Below, one piece after another: positions 18,334-26,398 of a stretch of 64,000 nucleotides of DNA (positions within the stretch are counted from its first letter, which is position 1; each line of letters begins with the position of its first letter). The translations under genes and the position numbers were made by a program. Location: assembly GCF_900607235.1 (NCBI RefSeq), contig NZ_LR027848.1, positions 1,167,241 to 1,231,240 of the forward strand, read 5' to 3'. The stretch comes from Olivibacter jilunii (GTDB lineage: Bacteria > Bacteroidota > Bacteroidia > Sphingobacteriales > Sphingobacteriaceae). Under the pieces are notes generated by a model. That model saw nothing but the letters and a program-made list of their open reading frames with translations, was not told the origin of the DNA and did not search any database.

Positions 18334-18903
18334 CTAACGCAGATTTTTTCTGATCCTGCTAAGCGATTGCTGCGTGACGCCGACATAAGAAGCAACGTAG
18401 GCCAGCGGTATGCGGGTGACCAGAGCGGGAAAGCTTTCCAGGAATGACAGATAACGCTCCGTAGCGTCGTTGGAGACCATCGGACTGCGTCTCGACAGCG
18501 ATTCGTTCAAGCATTTTTTGACCATTTTGGTCTCTATGTTGCTCCAGGTTATGATCGTCGCCAGCAGATAATCCCAGTCCTCCTTCGTGAACACGAGCAG
18601 TTTGCAATCGGTGACGGTCTGTATATATTCAGCCGAAATGATCTGCGCCTCGAACCTCGGAAAATCGGTAATGAACTGGCCCTCGCCGACAAAATAGTGG
18701 GTGACCTCCTGACCTTTGTTATCGTAGTAGCAGAACCGCAGGACGCCTTCCAAAATGTAGCCAATCTGCTTCGGCACTTTACCGGCTTCGGAAAAGTAGG
18801 TCTCTTTGGGAAATTCGACGAGTTTGGCTTTGCTGGTGACCATTTCCGCCTGCTGTTCATTCAGGGTATCGAATTGCTGTAAATAATCAAGGAGTTCTTT
18901 CAT
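18334..18903 (-). CDS. Crp/Fnr-family transcriptional regulator A
   Basis: A 189-residue cyclic-nucleotide-binding-fold regulator. The N-terminal beta roll has KLVEFPKETYFSEAGKVP and YILEGVLRFCYYDNKGQEV; the C-terminal HTH is IPLAYVASYVGVTQQSLSRI. The ligand is unknown; no FeS cysteines of the Fnr type are seen. A perfect palindrome lies 34 bp before its start and another copy before the SDR gene downstream, so it probably controls itself and the SDR gene. Its paralogue at 23200 has a third copy. Confidence 0.85.
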   Translation of the reverse strand: MKELLDYLQQFDTLNEQQAEMVTSKAKLVEFPKETYFSEAGKVPKQIGYILEGVLRFCYYDNKGQEVTHYFVGEGQFITDFPRFEAQIISAEYIQTVTDCKLLVFTKEDWDYLLATIITWSNIETKMVKKCLNESLSRRSPMVSNDATERYLSFLESFPALVTRIPLAYVASYVGVTQQSLSRIRKNLR

Positions 18904-18936
18904 GTACTAAAGATCATAATAATTTCACAGGAAGTA

Positions 18937-18952
18937 TTTACCATATGGTAAA
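18937..18952. promoter_or_regulatory. operator copy 2: perfect palindrome TTTACCATATGGTAAA
   Basis: A 16-base perfect palindrome, 34 bp upstream of the Crp/Fnr gene A start, probably overlapping its promoter. It matches the other copies at 18311 and 23087. Confidence 0.7.
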
Positions 18953-19187
18953 AAAATGACGACGCTAAGGGGCTCAGGCGAGTATTACCTTGCCCGGCCA
19001 GCCGGATAATCCGTCGTTCATTCTGCAGGAACCGGGGCCTTCACTCGCAGAACCATTCAGACACCCAATAGGGATACACAAAACAGCGATCTGGTTATTC
19101 CGTTCCAAATACGACGCATTTAAATTTGCGTGGTACGGGGCAGAATATACCAGACATTATTATTAAACATCAAAATTAAATAAGATC

Positions 19188-19382
19188 ATGAAAAACACGC
19201 CTGCTAAGGAAAAACCGGGAAACAGAAAAGAATTTATCAAAGTGGCGCCAAATGTGCGTCTCCACGTGACAGACCTCGGCGAAGGGAAACCGCGGGTGTT
19301 GATATGCAGTCACGCAGTCGCTCATCACCCTAAAAGACCCGCAGCATTGCAGAACCAAAAACGGAGCATAACGGTTCGATGA
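19188..19382 (+). pseudogene. N-terminal fragment of an alpha/beta hydrolase
   Basis: The first 43 residues (FIKVAPNVRLHVTDLGEGKP, then VLICSH) match the N-terminus of non-haem chloroperoxidase-type alpha/beta hydrolases, which continue into the HGW oxyanion motif. Here the frame leaves the family at about residue 43 and stops after 64 residues. No nucleophile, Asp or His follows. I read it as a truncated remnant with its own start, next to two isochorismatase genes. Confidence 0.6.
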
Positions 19383-19643
19383 GCGCAGCCCGGTTGACAG
19401 AATCGGAAACGTCGACATAAATCTACGACTTTTAAAGGCCTATGTCATCTTTTCACGCTAGCCGAAACAAGTAGATTTGTGGCAACGACCGGGAAAAGCG
19501 ACATACGTGAAAACGAACAAATTTACTATCCGGCAGCGGACCATCGCCCGTAGTTCACTGACTGGCCATTACAGGCCGGAAACACCCAGGTCTATGCAAT
19601 CTATGAGAATAGCTATTGATAAATAACCATATACTATCAGATC

Positions 19644-20300
19644 ATGTCAAACATTCAAAAAAAGGGCCTTGACGCCCTGTTACGGCCGGAAGACAGTATC
19701 CTTGTACTGATCGATCACCAGCCTTTTCAGTTCACCAACCTGAACAGCCACGACCCTGCGGTCATCATCAACAATGTGACCGGCCTTTCCAAAGCGGCTA
19801 AAGTGTTCAAGGTACCTACCATCCTGACCACCGTGATCGAGGAGCGCGGAGGATTGATCATCAAACAGCTGCAGGAGCTTTTTCCTGATCAGAAACCGAT
19901 CAACCGTACCTTCATCAATACCTGGCAGGATCCCGCTGTTACCGATATCGTTGCCGCAAGCGGCCGTAAACAGCTGATCATCGCAGGTCTTTGGACGGAG
20001 GTCTGCGTGGCGATGCCGGCGATCCAGGCGGTGGCCGAAGGCTATGATGTTTTCGTCGTTACCGATGCCTGCGGCGCTGTTTCAAAGGAAGCGCATGATA
20101 TGGCGATACGCCGTATGGTGCAGCATGGCATCACGCCAATTAACTGGATGGCGGTCGCTTCAGAATGGCAACGTGACTGGGCACGTACAGAGACCGCAGG
20201 ACAACTGGCCAGTGTGCTGTTCGAGAATGGCGGTGCCAGCGGAGTGGCATTAGCATGGGAGCTGCAGTTACTGGCTACACCGGTGCCGGCAGAGAAATAG
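19644..20300 (+). CDS. YcaC-like isochorismatase-family hydrolase (copy 1)
   Basis: A 218-residue cysteine hydrolase fold. Asp24 lies in LVLIDHQP, a TTVIEERGG loop is near 62-70, and the nucleophile Cys121 is in LWTEVCVAMPAIQA. The C-terminal segment has the YcaC-type WQRDWAR. Substrates of YcaC-like enzymes are not defined. A second member lies at 21316, and a strong hairpin follows the stop. The start is the first ATG of the frame. Confidence 0.82.
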   Translation: MSNIQKKGLDALLRPEDSILVLIDHQPFQFTNLNSHDPAVIINNVTGLSKAAKVFKVPTILTTVIEERGGLIIKQLQELFPDQKPINRTFINTWQDPAVTDIVAASGRKQLIIAGLWTEVCVAMPAIQAVAEGYDVFVVTDACGAVSKEAHDMAIRRMVQHGITPINWMAVASEWQRDWARTETAGQLASVLFENGGASGVALAWELQLLATPVPAEK

Positions 20301-20309
20301 CCGCCGTGC

Positions 20310-20340
20310 AGCGGCATGCCGGACCGAACGGCATGCCGCT
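20310..20340 (+). terminator. 12-bp-stem hairpin after isochorismatase 1
   Basis: AGCGGCATGCCG, a 7-base loop and CGGCATGCCGCT form a perfect 12-bp stem, 10 bp after the stop. The following TACTTCT is only a weak U-tract, so it may attenuate, or protect the transcript end, and not stop all transcription. Confidence 0.55.
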
Positions 20341-20377
20341 TACTTCTAATTCGTTTAACATTCAACACTTACTGATC

Positions 20378-20778
20378 ATGCGCTATGAACTATCCCGGAT
20401 CATGGAAGAAAACCTCGATCAGGTCTGGAACGAAAAGGACCCGGCAGCCAGGCTGAAAGCCATTAAAAAGATATACAGCGAGTCAGCGATACTACATCAC
20501 GTAGAGGACCAGGTGACCGGCTTTGACGCCATCAATGAAAGCGTTTCCACAACACAAAAGGTACTGCCTTCCAATTTCGTGTTCACTAAACAGAGCCCCG
20601 TTATCATCAATAGCGGGATCGGCAGGCTGGTTTGGGGCGTGGGCCCGGCGGGGCAGCAGCCCGTCGCCACGGGGATGGACATTGTTCAATTCCATGATGG
20701 CAAGATCGTGGCACTGTTCAATTCCATGATAGCAAGATCGCGGCACTTTACGTGTTGCTGGACAGCGGTCCGAAATAA
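20378..20778 (+). pseudogene. SnoaL/NTF2-like protein gene broken by a 32-bp duplication
   Basis: From ATG 20378 (MRYELSRIMEENLDQVWNEK) the product is a typical NTF2/SnoaL fold: ESAILHHVEDQVTGFDAI and GMDIVQFHDGKI. The C-terminus QFHDGKIVAL is then repeated as QFHDSKIAALYVLLDS in another frame, because a 32-bp segment is duplicated. Translation runs instead to a stop at 20807-20809 with an unrelated tail. The intact family end would be the TAA at 20776-20778. The gene follows isochorismatase 1 and was probably in its operon. Confidence 0.65.
20687..20750 (+). repeat. 32-bp imperfect tandem duplication
   Basis: Copies at 20687-20718 and 20719-20750 begin CAATTCCATGAT and differ at a few positions (GGCAAGATCGTGG against AGCAAGATCGCGG). 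Thirty-two is not a multiple of three, so the duplication shifts the frame of the NTF2-like gene. The differences between copies suggest it is not brand new. Confidence 0.7.
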
Positions 20779-21315
20779 AATAGCATTGGACAGCCATCGC
20801 AGACAGTAACATTAATCAATAGAACGGAGAACCTTATCTCGTCCGCCACGGCGAGAAGCAACAGTTGTATTTTAAGGAAGATCAGATCAGAATCTGGGAT
20901 AACCATGTTTGACCTTATCGAAGGCCATATCGTCTACATCAAAAGTCCTTTCATCCAGGTGATTTCTTGAACTAGTTAAATGGACAGGAATTTTCAGATC
21001 GCCAATTTTGTGTCAGACCCGGCGTCGATCGGAAGATATGGAGGATCGATCGTCTATGGCGCTCAAAGCTACCGGAGCATCGCGCCCGCAGCCTTGCCGG
21101 TCATACCGGAATGGTCGCCCTTCATCAATGATATCATCGATGCACACCGGGACGGTTTTTTATGAGTTATCAGGCACAATTCAAGTTTTAAGAAATATGA
21201 AAAATATGAAGAACGATCTGGCCGGGCCGGCTTTCTTTAACAATGCAAACAGCGGAAAAACCGCAGCGATCACAGAACTGAACAAATATTTATTAACCAT
21301 TTAATTATTCATACC
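20779..21315 (+). other. decayed stretch with broken reading frames
   Basis: About 540 bp between the broken NTF2-like gene and isochorismatase 2. Short coding-like segments occur in several frames: a segment at 20832-20912 (RHGEKQQLYFKEDQ), another ending at 20968, and a 61-codon frame at 20980-21165. None is a complete known protein. I take this as remnants of one or more former genes and see nothing functional. Confidence 0.4.
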
Positions 21316-21948
21316 ATGAGCAGTATTACACCCATCCGCGATCCGAAGAACGATCATCTGATTACACCTGAAAATTCAGCATTGATCCTGATCGACTACC
21401 AACCCCTTCAGGTCAATTCCGTAAGGTCGATGGACCATGAACAATTGGTCAAAAACATCGTCACCGTGACGAAACTTGCAAAAGGATTCAATCTGCCGAT
21501 TATCCTGACCACAGTTAATGTGGAAAGCGGCATTAACAAACCGACGGTGAAGCACCTTAAAGAGATCTTACCCGACGTGCAGGAGATCGACCGCACGACG
21601 GTCAATTCCTGGGAGGACAAGGAATTTCAGGAAGCTGTAAAATCCCTCGGCAAAAAGAAGCTCGTTATTTGCGCATTATGGACGGAGGTTTGTCTGTGCT
21701 TTCCGGCGCTGGATCTTCTTAAAGAAGGTTATGAGGTGTACACCATTGTCGATGCGATAGGCGGAACCTCGACTATTGCGCACGAGGTTGCCCTGCGCCG
21801 GATGGAGCAGGCGGGCGTTCAATTATCTTCCGTTACCCAGTTTGGCTGTGAACTGCAAAGAGACTGGAACCGCCTAGAGACCAAGCAGGTGTTTTTCGAT
21901 AATTTAATGGAGAACGGCTCCTTTTTTGTGGAAACACTTCGCTGGTAG
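21316..21948 (+). CDS. YcaC-like isochorismatase-family hydrolase (copy 2)
   Basis: A 210-residue paralogue of the enzyme at 19644. Asp27 lies in ILIDYQP, the loop TTVNVESG is near 65-72, the nucleophile Cys126 is in LWTEVCLCFPALD, and the tail has LQRDWNRLET. The two copies are clearly divergent and not a recent duplication. It ends at a strong intrinsic terminator and is followed by an AraC regulator on the same strand. Confidence 0.82.
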   Translation: MSSITPIRDPKNDHLITPENSALILIDYQPLQVNSVRSMDHEQLVKNIVTVTKLAKGFNLPIILTTVNVESGINKPTVKHLKEILPDVQEIDRTTVNSWEDKEFQEAVKSLGKKKLVICALWTEVCLCFPALDLLKEGYEVYTIVDAIGGTSTIAHEVALRRMEQAGVQLSSVTQFGCELQRDWNRLETKQVFFDNLMENGSFFVETLRW

Positions 21949-21968
21949 AACCTGCGACAAAAACCTTT

Positions 21969-21999
21969 CAGACCAGGTCCGCGGGCCTGGTCTGCTTTT
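21969..21999 (+). terminator. intrinsic terminator after isochorismatase 2
   Basis: CAGACCAGG, an 8-base loop and CCTGGTCTG form a 9-bp stem, followed by CTTTT. It is about 20 bp after the stop, so it separates the isochorismatase from the AraC gene. Confidence 0.75.
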
Positions 22000-22007
22000 G
22001 ATATGCA

Positions 22008-22021
22008 CGTCTGATCAGACG
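22008..22021. promoter_or_regulatory. perfect palindrome CGTCTGATCAGACG
   Basis: A 14-base perfect palindrome, 21 bp upstream of the AraC gene start. It has no loop, so it is more likely a protein-binding site than an RNA hairpin. Autoregulation by the AraC product is possible, although AraC sites are usually direct repeats. Confidence 0.4.
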
Positions 22022-22042
22022 ACAAATGATAGGGGGGCCTAA

Positions 22043-22981
22043 ATGAAAATCATCAGTACCATATCCGACAAACATCGCCTGCTGTCCTTACCTGATCCGC
22101 TTCACCCTTTGATCAGCGTCGTTCGGATAGCGGATGTCCGTGCGGCGGCCGATTCAGTCTTGGAACGTTTTTCCTTGAATTTTTACTGCATCGCTTTGAA
22201 AAGGAATGTTAAAAGTAAAATGCAGTATGGTCAGCAGCAATACGATCACGATAAAGGGATACTGACCTTCCTGGCGCCCAAAAAAATCCTTTCGCTGGAC
22301 GGTCCGCCGGTTTACGAGGTTGGTGAAGATGCTGGTTACGCGCTATTTTTTCACCAGGATTTCCTATATAGCTTCCCGTTGGCTACCAAGATCAAAAACT
22401 ACGGATTCTTCTCCTACGTATCCAGTGAAGCGCTTCACCTTTCGGAAAAGGAAGAGAAGTACATCGCAGAGATTTTTTTAAAGATCGAAGAGGAGTATCA
22501 GCATCTGGATGAACACTCACAGGAGGTCATCATCGCACAAATAGAATTGCTGCTGAGTTACAGCAACCGGTTTTATGAGCGACAGTTCGTCACACGTAAA
22601 ACGGTCAATCATGCCGTGATCACTAAGTTAGACCTAATCATGAATAATTACTTCGACAAAAAGCTCGCCTTAAAATCCGGTATACCCACAGTCGAGTATA
22701 TAGCTGCCTGCCTTAACCTTTCGCCGCATTATTTCAGCGATCTGCTCCGGTCGATAACCGGTCAGGGGGCACAGTATCATATACAGGAGAAGCTGATTGA
22801 CAGAGCCAAAGAGTATCTGTCCGTCACGGATCTGACGGTCTCGGAGATCGCTTACCAGCTAGGGTTCAAACACCCGCAGTCGCTCAATAAGTTATTCAAG
22901 AGGAAAACCAGCACATCACCATTAGAATTCCGAAGGAACTTAAATTTAACACCGAATTTGTTTTTGCACGGGCAAACGTGA
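22043..22981 (+). CDS. AraC-family transcriptional regulator
   Basis: A 312-residue regulator with an N-terminal sensing region (LSLDGPPVYEVGEDAGYALF near residue 80) and a C-terminal AraC HTH pair. The motifs VEYIAACLNLSPHYFSDLLR and VSEIAYQLGFKHPQSLNKLF are seen, followed by KRKTSTSPLEFR. It lies just downstream of isochorismatase 2 behind a terminator, so it is probably transcribed on its own. Its targets may include the isochorismatases; that is inference. Confidence 0.82.
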   Translation: MKIISTISDKHRLLSLPDPLHPLISVVRIADVRAAADSVLERFSLNFYCIALKRNVKSKMQYGQQQYDHDKGILTFLAPKKILSLDGPPVYEVGEDAGYALFFHQDFLYSFPLATKIKNYGFFSYVSSEALHLSEKEEKYIAEIFLKIEEEYQHLDEHSQEVIIAQIELLLSYSNRFYERQFVTRKTVNHAVITKLDLIMNNYFDKKLALKSGIPTVEYIAACLNLSPHYFSDLLRSITGQGAQYHIQEKLIDRAKEYLSVTDLTVSEIAYQLGFKHPQSLNKLFKRKTSTSPLEFRRNLNLTPNLFLHGQT

Positions 22982-23086
22982 AGGACCTTGATCAGCTACC
23001 CGTCCTGAAAGAGCGACCGGCCATATTAACTGCCTCTATCCTGCAACGGCAGTGTTTCCCGAAAAAAAAGCCGGTCAATTTCATTT

Positions 23087-23102
23087 TTTACCATATGGTA
23101 AG
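23087..23102. promoter_or_regulatory. operator copy 3: TTTACCATATGGTAAG
   Basis: One base off the perfect palindrome at 18937. It lies 98 bp upstream of the Crp/Fnr gene B start, in the only intergenic space before it. Confidence 0.65.
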
Positions 23103-23199
23103 CAGATTAAAATAATAGTTTACAAGATTTGTAAGGCCATTCCCAATTTCTGAACAATGGGTAAAAATTGTAAGACTTAACATATTCAATCCGATCGCG

Positions 23200-23793
23200 A
23201 TGTTCGAAAATATACTTCTTAATGTCAGCAGGTACATCACATTGACGGATGATGAAAAAGAAACTTTCACCAGCTTATTAGAGCGAAAAATGGTTCCGCG
23301 CAAGACCGTTCTGTTGCGAGCCGGCGATATATGTCAATTCGAGGGTTACATCGTTAAAGGATGTGCAAGAATCTACCACGTAGATTTTAATGGCTGTGAA
23401 ATCATTCTCTCTTTTGCGGTTGAGGATTGGTGGATAAGTGACATCGCTTCGTTTCATGAGCGAAAGCCGTCAACGTTTTTCATCGAAGCGCTTGAAAAGA
23501 CAGAGCTTCTGATGCTTAGTCGCCGGAGCAAGGAAAGGCTCCTTCATGAGATACCGAAATTCGAGCATGTTTTCCGGATGCTTGTTCAGCGAAATCTATG
23601 TACGATCCAGAACAGGCTGGTAAGTGCAATCGGTAAGTCGGCGATGGAACGATATGTTGAATTCGTTACCCTGCATCCAACTGTTCCGTCGCGAGTTCCG
23701 CAATATCACATTGCATCCTACATAGGTGTCTCGCCTGAGTTTATCAGTATCATCAGAAGACGGCTGGCATCTAAAACAGACCCAACCCCTTAA
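23200..23793 (+). CDS. Crp/Fnr-family transcriptional regulator B
   Basis: A 197-residue cNMP-fold regulator: beta roll with PRKTVLLRAGDICQFEGYIV and CARIYHVDFNGCEI, a dimerisation helix, and a C-terminal HTH (HIASYIGVSPEFISIIRRR). It is a paralogue of regulator A (18334), and both have the same palindrome upstream, so they may cross-regulate. No ligand can be predicted. The ATG at 23200 gives the complete fold. Confidence 0.82.
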   Translation: MFENILLNVSRYITLTDDEKETFTSLLERKMVPRKTVLLRAGDICQFEGYIVKGCARIYHVDFNGCEIILSFAVEDWWISDIASFHERKPSTFFIEALEKTELLMLSRRSKERLLHEIPKFEHVFRMLVQRNLCTIQNRLVSAIGKSAMERYVEFVTLHPTVPSRVPQYHIASYIGVSPEFISIIRRRLASKTDPTP

Positions 23794-23882
23794 ACCGGAT
23801 ACTGTTGTATCATCCTTGGCTATGAACGTTCCTTCCGGATTTTTAAAGGACTTGCCCATTGATCAATTATTAACATACAGTA

Positions 23883-24836
23883 ATGACACGCATTCAACTA
23901 AGCTATTTGTCGATCATACTATCGATAACATATTTCGGGACACGGGCGAGCGCGCAGGTCTTTGAAAAAACACCTGTGCTGCATGGCGACTCGGTCGTTT
24001 TTCCCATCACGCTTATAAACGGCTACCCGTTCATCTCAGGAGCGGTAAACGGTGTAAGTGGCAAGTTTATGTTCGATACAGGCTACAGAACGTCCATATC
24101 GTTAAATGATAACCTTATCGATCTTCCCAACAAAAAAACGAAGAGCACCGGTATCACCGGCAGCGGGCATGGTTTCAAGATCAATACGAACGACACCGTT
24201 AGGGAAATCAGATTCACGAACGGTGTTATCTATCGAAATCTTGAGAATATCAGCAGCGGAAACTATGATTTCCTACAGAATTATATCACACCTGATTGCC
24301 TGGGCTACATAGGCCATGATTTCTTTACCGGCTATCTGTTTAAGCTAGACTATATCCACAGAAAGGTCACCTTCTATAAAAGCTCTGCTGAACGTAACCA
24401 ATGCAAGGATTTTTTGAAGGGCGAACAAGTATTGGCTGTTATCAATTTTGAGAACAGAAAGTTGCCGAATCACCCGATGGTCAGACTATCGATAGACGGG
24501 ATCAATGTTTTAGGGGCATTTGACACAGGCCAGAACGGCTTGTTGCAATTGGATGAACCATCCGGTAAGATATTGAAAGGCCGCGGTTCCGTTCAAATTT
24601 CCGGTACTGACAGTGGCGGCGATACAATATTGACCATAAAGAATGTGATCATCGACGGAAAATATAAATTCACATTAAAAGGTGTAGAACTCTCTTCTCT
24701 GAAAGGCACGCAGGTTATCAGAAGAGAGCTGGCAATAACCGAACCGAACCTGATGAATTTAGGGTATCGCTTCTTATCGCAATTTAAAACGGTATGGGAT
24801 TACGCCAATTCCAAGATTTACTTACTGGAATACTGA
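23883..24836 (+). CDS. secreted retropepsin-like aspartyl protease
   Basis: After a signal peptide (ending ...TRASAQ near residue 25) there are two DTG aspartyl-protease motifs: FMFDTGYRTS (Asp65) and GAFDTGQNGL (Asp near 214). These give a two-lobed, pepsin-like architecture on one chain of 317 residues. Hydrophobic strands between them fit the family. The protein is likely periplasmic; its substrate is unknown. It is on the same strand as Crp/Fnr gene B with a 90-bp gap. Confidence 0.72.
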   Translation: MTRIQLSYLSIILSITYFGTRASAQVFEKTPVLHGDSVVFPITLINGYPFISGAVNGVSGKFMFDTGYRTSISLNDNLIDLPNKKTKSTGITGSGHGFKINTNDTVREIRFTNGVIYRNLENISSGNYDFLQNYITPDCLGYIGHDFFTGYLFKLDYIHRKVTFYKSSAERNQCKDFLKGEQVLAVINFENRKLPNHPMVRLSIDGINVLGAFDTGQNGLLQLDEPSGKILKGRGSVQISGTDSGGDTILTIKNVIIDGKYKFTLKGVELSSLKGTQVIRRELAITEPNLMNLGYRFLSQFKTVWDYANSKIYLLEY

Positions 24837-24977
24837 AATAGATCAGTCGACCTATCGTAAGTAGTTGAGAAAAGATAGAGCACAAATTGGAATATTAAAG
24901 AACGGAATTGACAGTCAGGTGTTTTCCCCGCAGGTGCTTTGGTAACATTGTTGACCGAACAGTTAGCACTAAAAGTT

Positions 24978-24985
24978 TAACTTTG
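24978..24985 (+). promoter_or_regulatory. Bacteroidota-type -7 box (TAACTTTG)
   Basis: TAACTTTG lies 29 bp upstream of the nucleosidase ATG (25014). A TTG at 24951 sits 24 bp before it as a possible -33 element. Confidence 0.5.
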
Positions 24986-25013
24986 TAGGATATTAATCCA
25001 TTAAAAAGAATTG

Positions 25014-25646
25014 ATGATTACCATTAACCCCAAATATGCTTTTCCTGTTGAGGACGTACTGTTTACGTTCGCACTGGCATCTGAAGCAGCCGATGTATTT
25101 ACGGATTACAAGCACCTGATATGCGGAATTGGCAAAGTAAATGCGGCTTATAACCTGATGAAAGCCATACAGCAGGAAAAACCGAAATTGATTGTCAATT
25201 TAGGTTCTGCCGGAAGCAACCATTACAAAAAAGGCGACATCGTCTGCTGCACCAAATTCATACAACGGGATATGGACGTTAGAGGATTGGGCTATGAGCA
25301 GTACGAAACGCCCTTATCGGGATTGCCTCCAATCCTTGAATACGGTTTGCAGATGGACGGACTACCCGAAGCCGTTTGCGGAACGGGAGATAATTTTGAA
25401 ATGGCACATTCCACTACTATTTATAATGTGGTGGATATGGAAGCCTACGCATTGGCTCTTGTGGCAATGAAAGAAAATATCCCTTTCCTCAGCCTCAAAT
25501 ACATATCGGACGGAGCAGACGGCAATGCGGCAGAAGACTGGACAGTACAGGTACACAAAGCTGCACTGGCATTTGGCAAAATACTAAAGCTGGGCAAACA
25601 GGATATTCCGGTAACATATAATGAGCAATATGGAAGAATTACATAA
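25014..25646 (+). CDS. MTA/SAH nucleosidase-like phosphorylase-fold protein
   Basis: A 210-residue nucleoside-phosphorylase fold protein with VNLGSAGSNHYKKGDIV near residue 60, the acidic VDMEAYALA near 140 (the Met-Glu pair that contacts the nucleoside ribose) and SDGAD near 164 (general acid Asp). It is shorter than typical MtnN. I use ATG 25014 and not the TTG at 25011. The next gene, a methyltransferase, starts 26 bp before its stop. A nucleosidase that recycles the by-product S-adenosylhomocysteine or methylthioadenosine next to a SAM enzyme makes functional sense. Confidence 0.72.
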   Translation: MITINPKYAFPVEDVLFTFALASEAADVFTDYKHLICGIGKVNAAYNLMKAIQQEKPKLIVNLGSAGSNHYKKGDIVCCTKFIQRDMDVRGLGYEQYETPLSGLPPILEYGLQMDGLPEAVCGTGDNFEMAHSTTIYNVVDMEAYALALVAMKENIPFLSLKYISDGADGNAAEDWTVQVHKAALAFGKILKLGKQDIPVTYNEQYGRIT

Positions 25647-26250
25647 AAAACAGCATTGGGAAACGATTTATGAAACCAAAAGCGCCGAACAGGTAAGCTG
25701 GACACAGGAAGTACCGAAAACTTCACTGGATTTTATTCATTCGTTCGGCGTAGATAAAACGGCTCGCATTATTGATATTGGTGGTGGCGACAGCAAATTG
25801 GTGGATCACCTGCTAGACAACGGTTGTGAAAATATAACCGTTTTAGATATTTCAGCCAAAGCATTGGACAGAGCCAAAGCCCGCTTAGGCAACAAAGCCG
25901 AAAAAGTAAATTGGATAGTCAGCGACATTACCGAGTTTGAGCCGGAAACGGCTTTTGATATTTGGCACGACAGGGCAACATTTCATTTTCTGACAACCAA
26001 AGAACAGGTAGCAAAGTACCTCGATATTGCAAGGCAGCGCGTAAGCGGCTATATGACCATTGGTACGTTTTCAACAAACGGACCAACAAAGTGTAGTGGA
26101 CTGGATATACAGCAGTACGACGAGCAAACTTTGACAGCAGAACTCGAAAATGGTTTTGATAAATTAAAGTGCATTACGGAAGACCATACTACGCCATTCA
26201 ATACCAAGCAGAATTTTTTGTTCTGCAGCTTTAAACGACAAGTGAATTAA
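25621..26250 (+). CDS. class I SAM-dependent methyltransferase
   Basis: A 209-residue Rossmann methyltransferase. Motif I is IIDIGGGDSKLVDHLL (residues about 50-65), the acidic second strand is ITVLDISAKAL, and motif IV is DIWHDRATFHFL. WxQ near the N-terminus (SWTQEVPK) is as seen in TehB-like or thiopurine-type small-molecule methyltransferases. The substrate is unknown. It overlaps the nucleosidase gene by 26 bp. Confidence 0.8.
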   Translation: MSNMEELHKKQHWETIYETKSAEQVSWTQEVPKTSLDFIHSFGVDKTARIIDIGGGDSKLVDHLLDNGCENITVLDISAKALDRAKARLGNKAEKVNWIVSDITEFEPETAFDIWHDRATFHFLTTKEQVAKYLDIARQRVSGYMTIGTFSTNGPTKCSGLDIQQYDEQTLTAELENGFDKLKCITEDHTTPFNTKQNFLFCSFKRQVN

Positions 26251-26305
26251 ATCAGAACTATTCGATGTCCTATCTTGCAAAAGTTCGATCTGCTCATCTA
26301 CAGTT

Positions 26306-26398
26306 TTAACCATCATAACGATACACCCCGTTTAATGTGCCAAACCAAATACTTCCATCGTTCGCTTCCAGAATGCCAAAAATCATCTCGTCATTTGA
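26306..26398 (-). pseudogene. fragment of a two-component-regulator propeller protein
   Basis: On the minus strand the frame reads EMIFGILEANDGSIWFGTLN followed by GVYRYDG and then TAA. DGSIWFGTxxGVYRYDG is the standard repeat of sensor propellers found in hybrid two-component proteins. Only one repeat is left. It abuts the plus-strand AlbA/HATPase fragment at 26398/26399, so two unrelated gene pieces were joined here. Confidence 0.5.

Noticed and set aside
19618-19640. ATAACCATATACTATC as a fourth copy of the Crp/Fnr palindrome
   Set aside because: It matches only 10 of 16 positions and its right half is not symmetric, so I do not call it an operator.
20980-21165. 61-codon plus-strand frame
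   Set aside because: Surrounded by broken frames, no recognisable family or start signal; kept only as decayed sequence.
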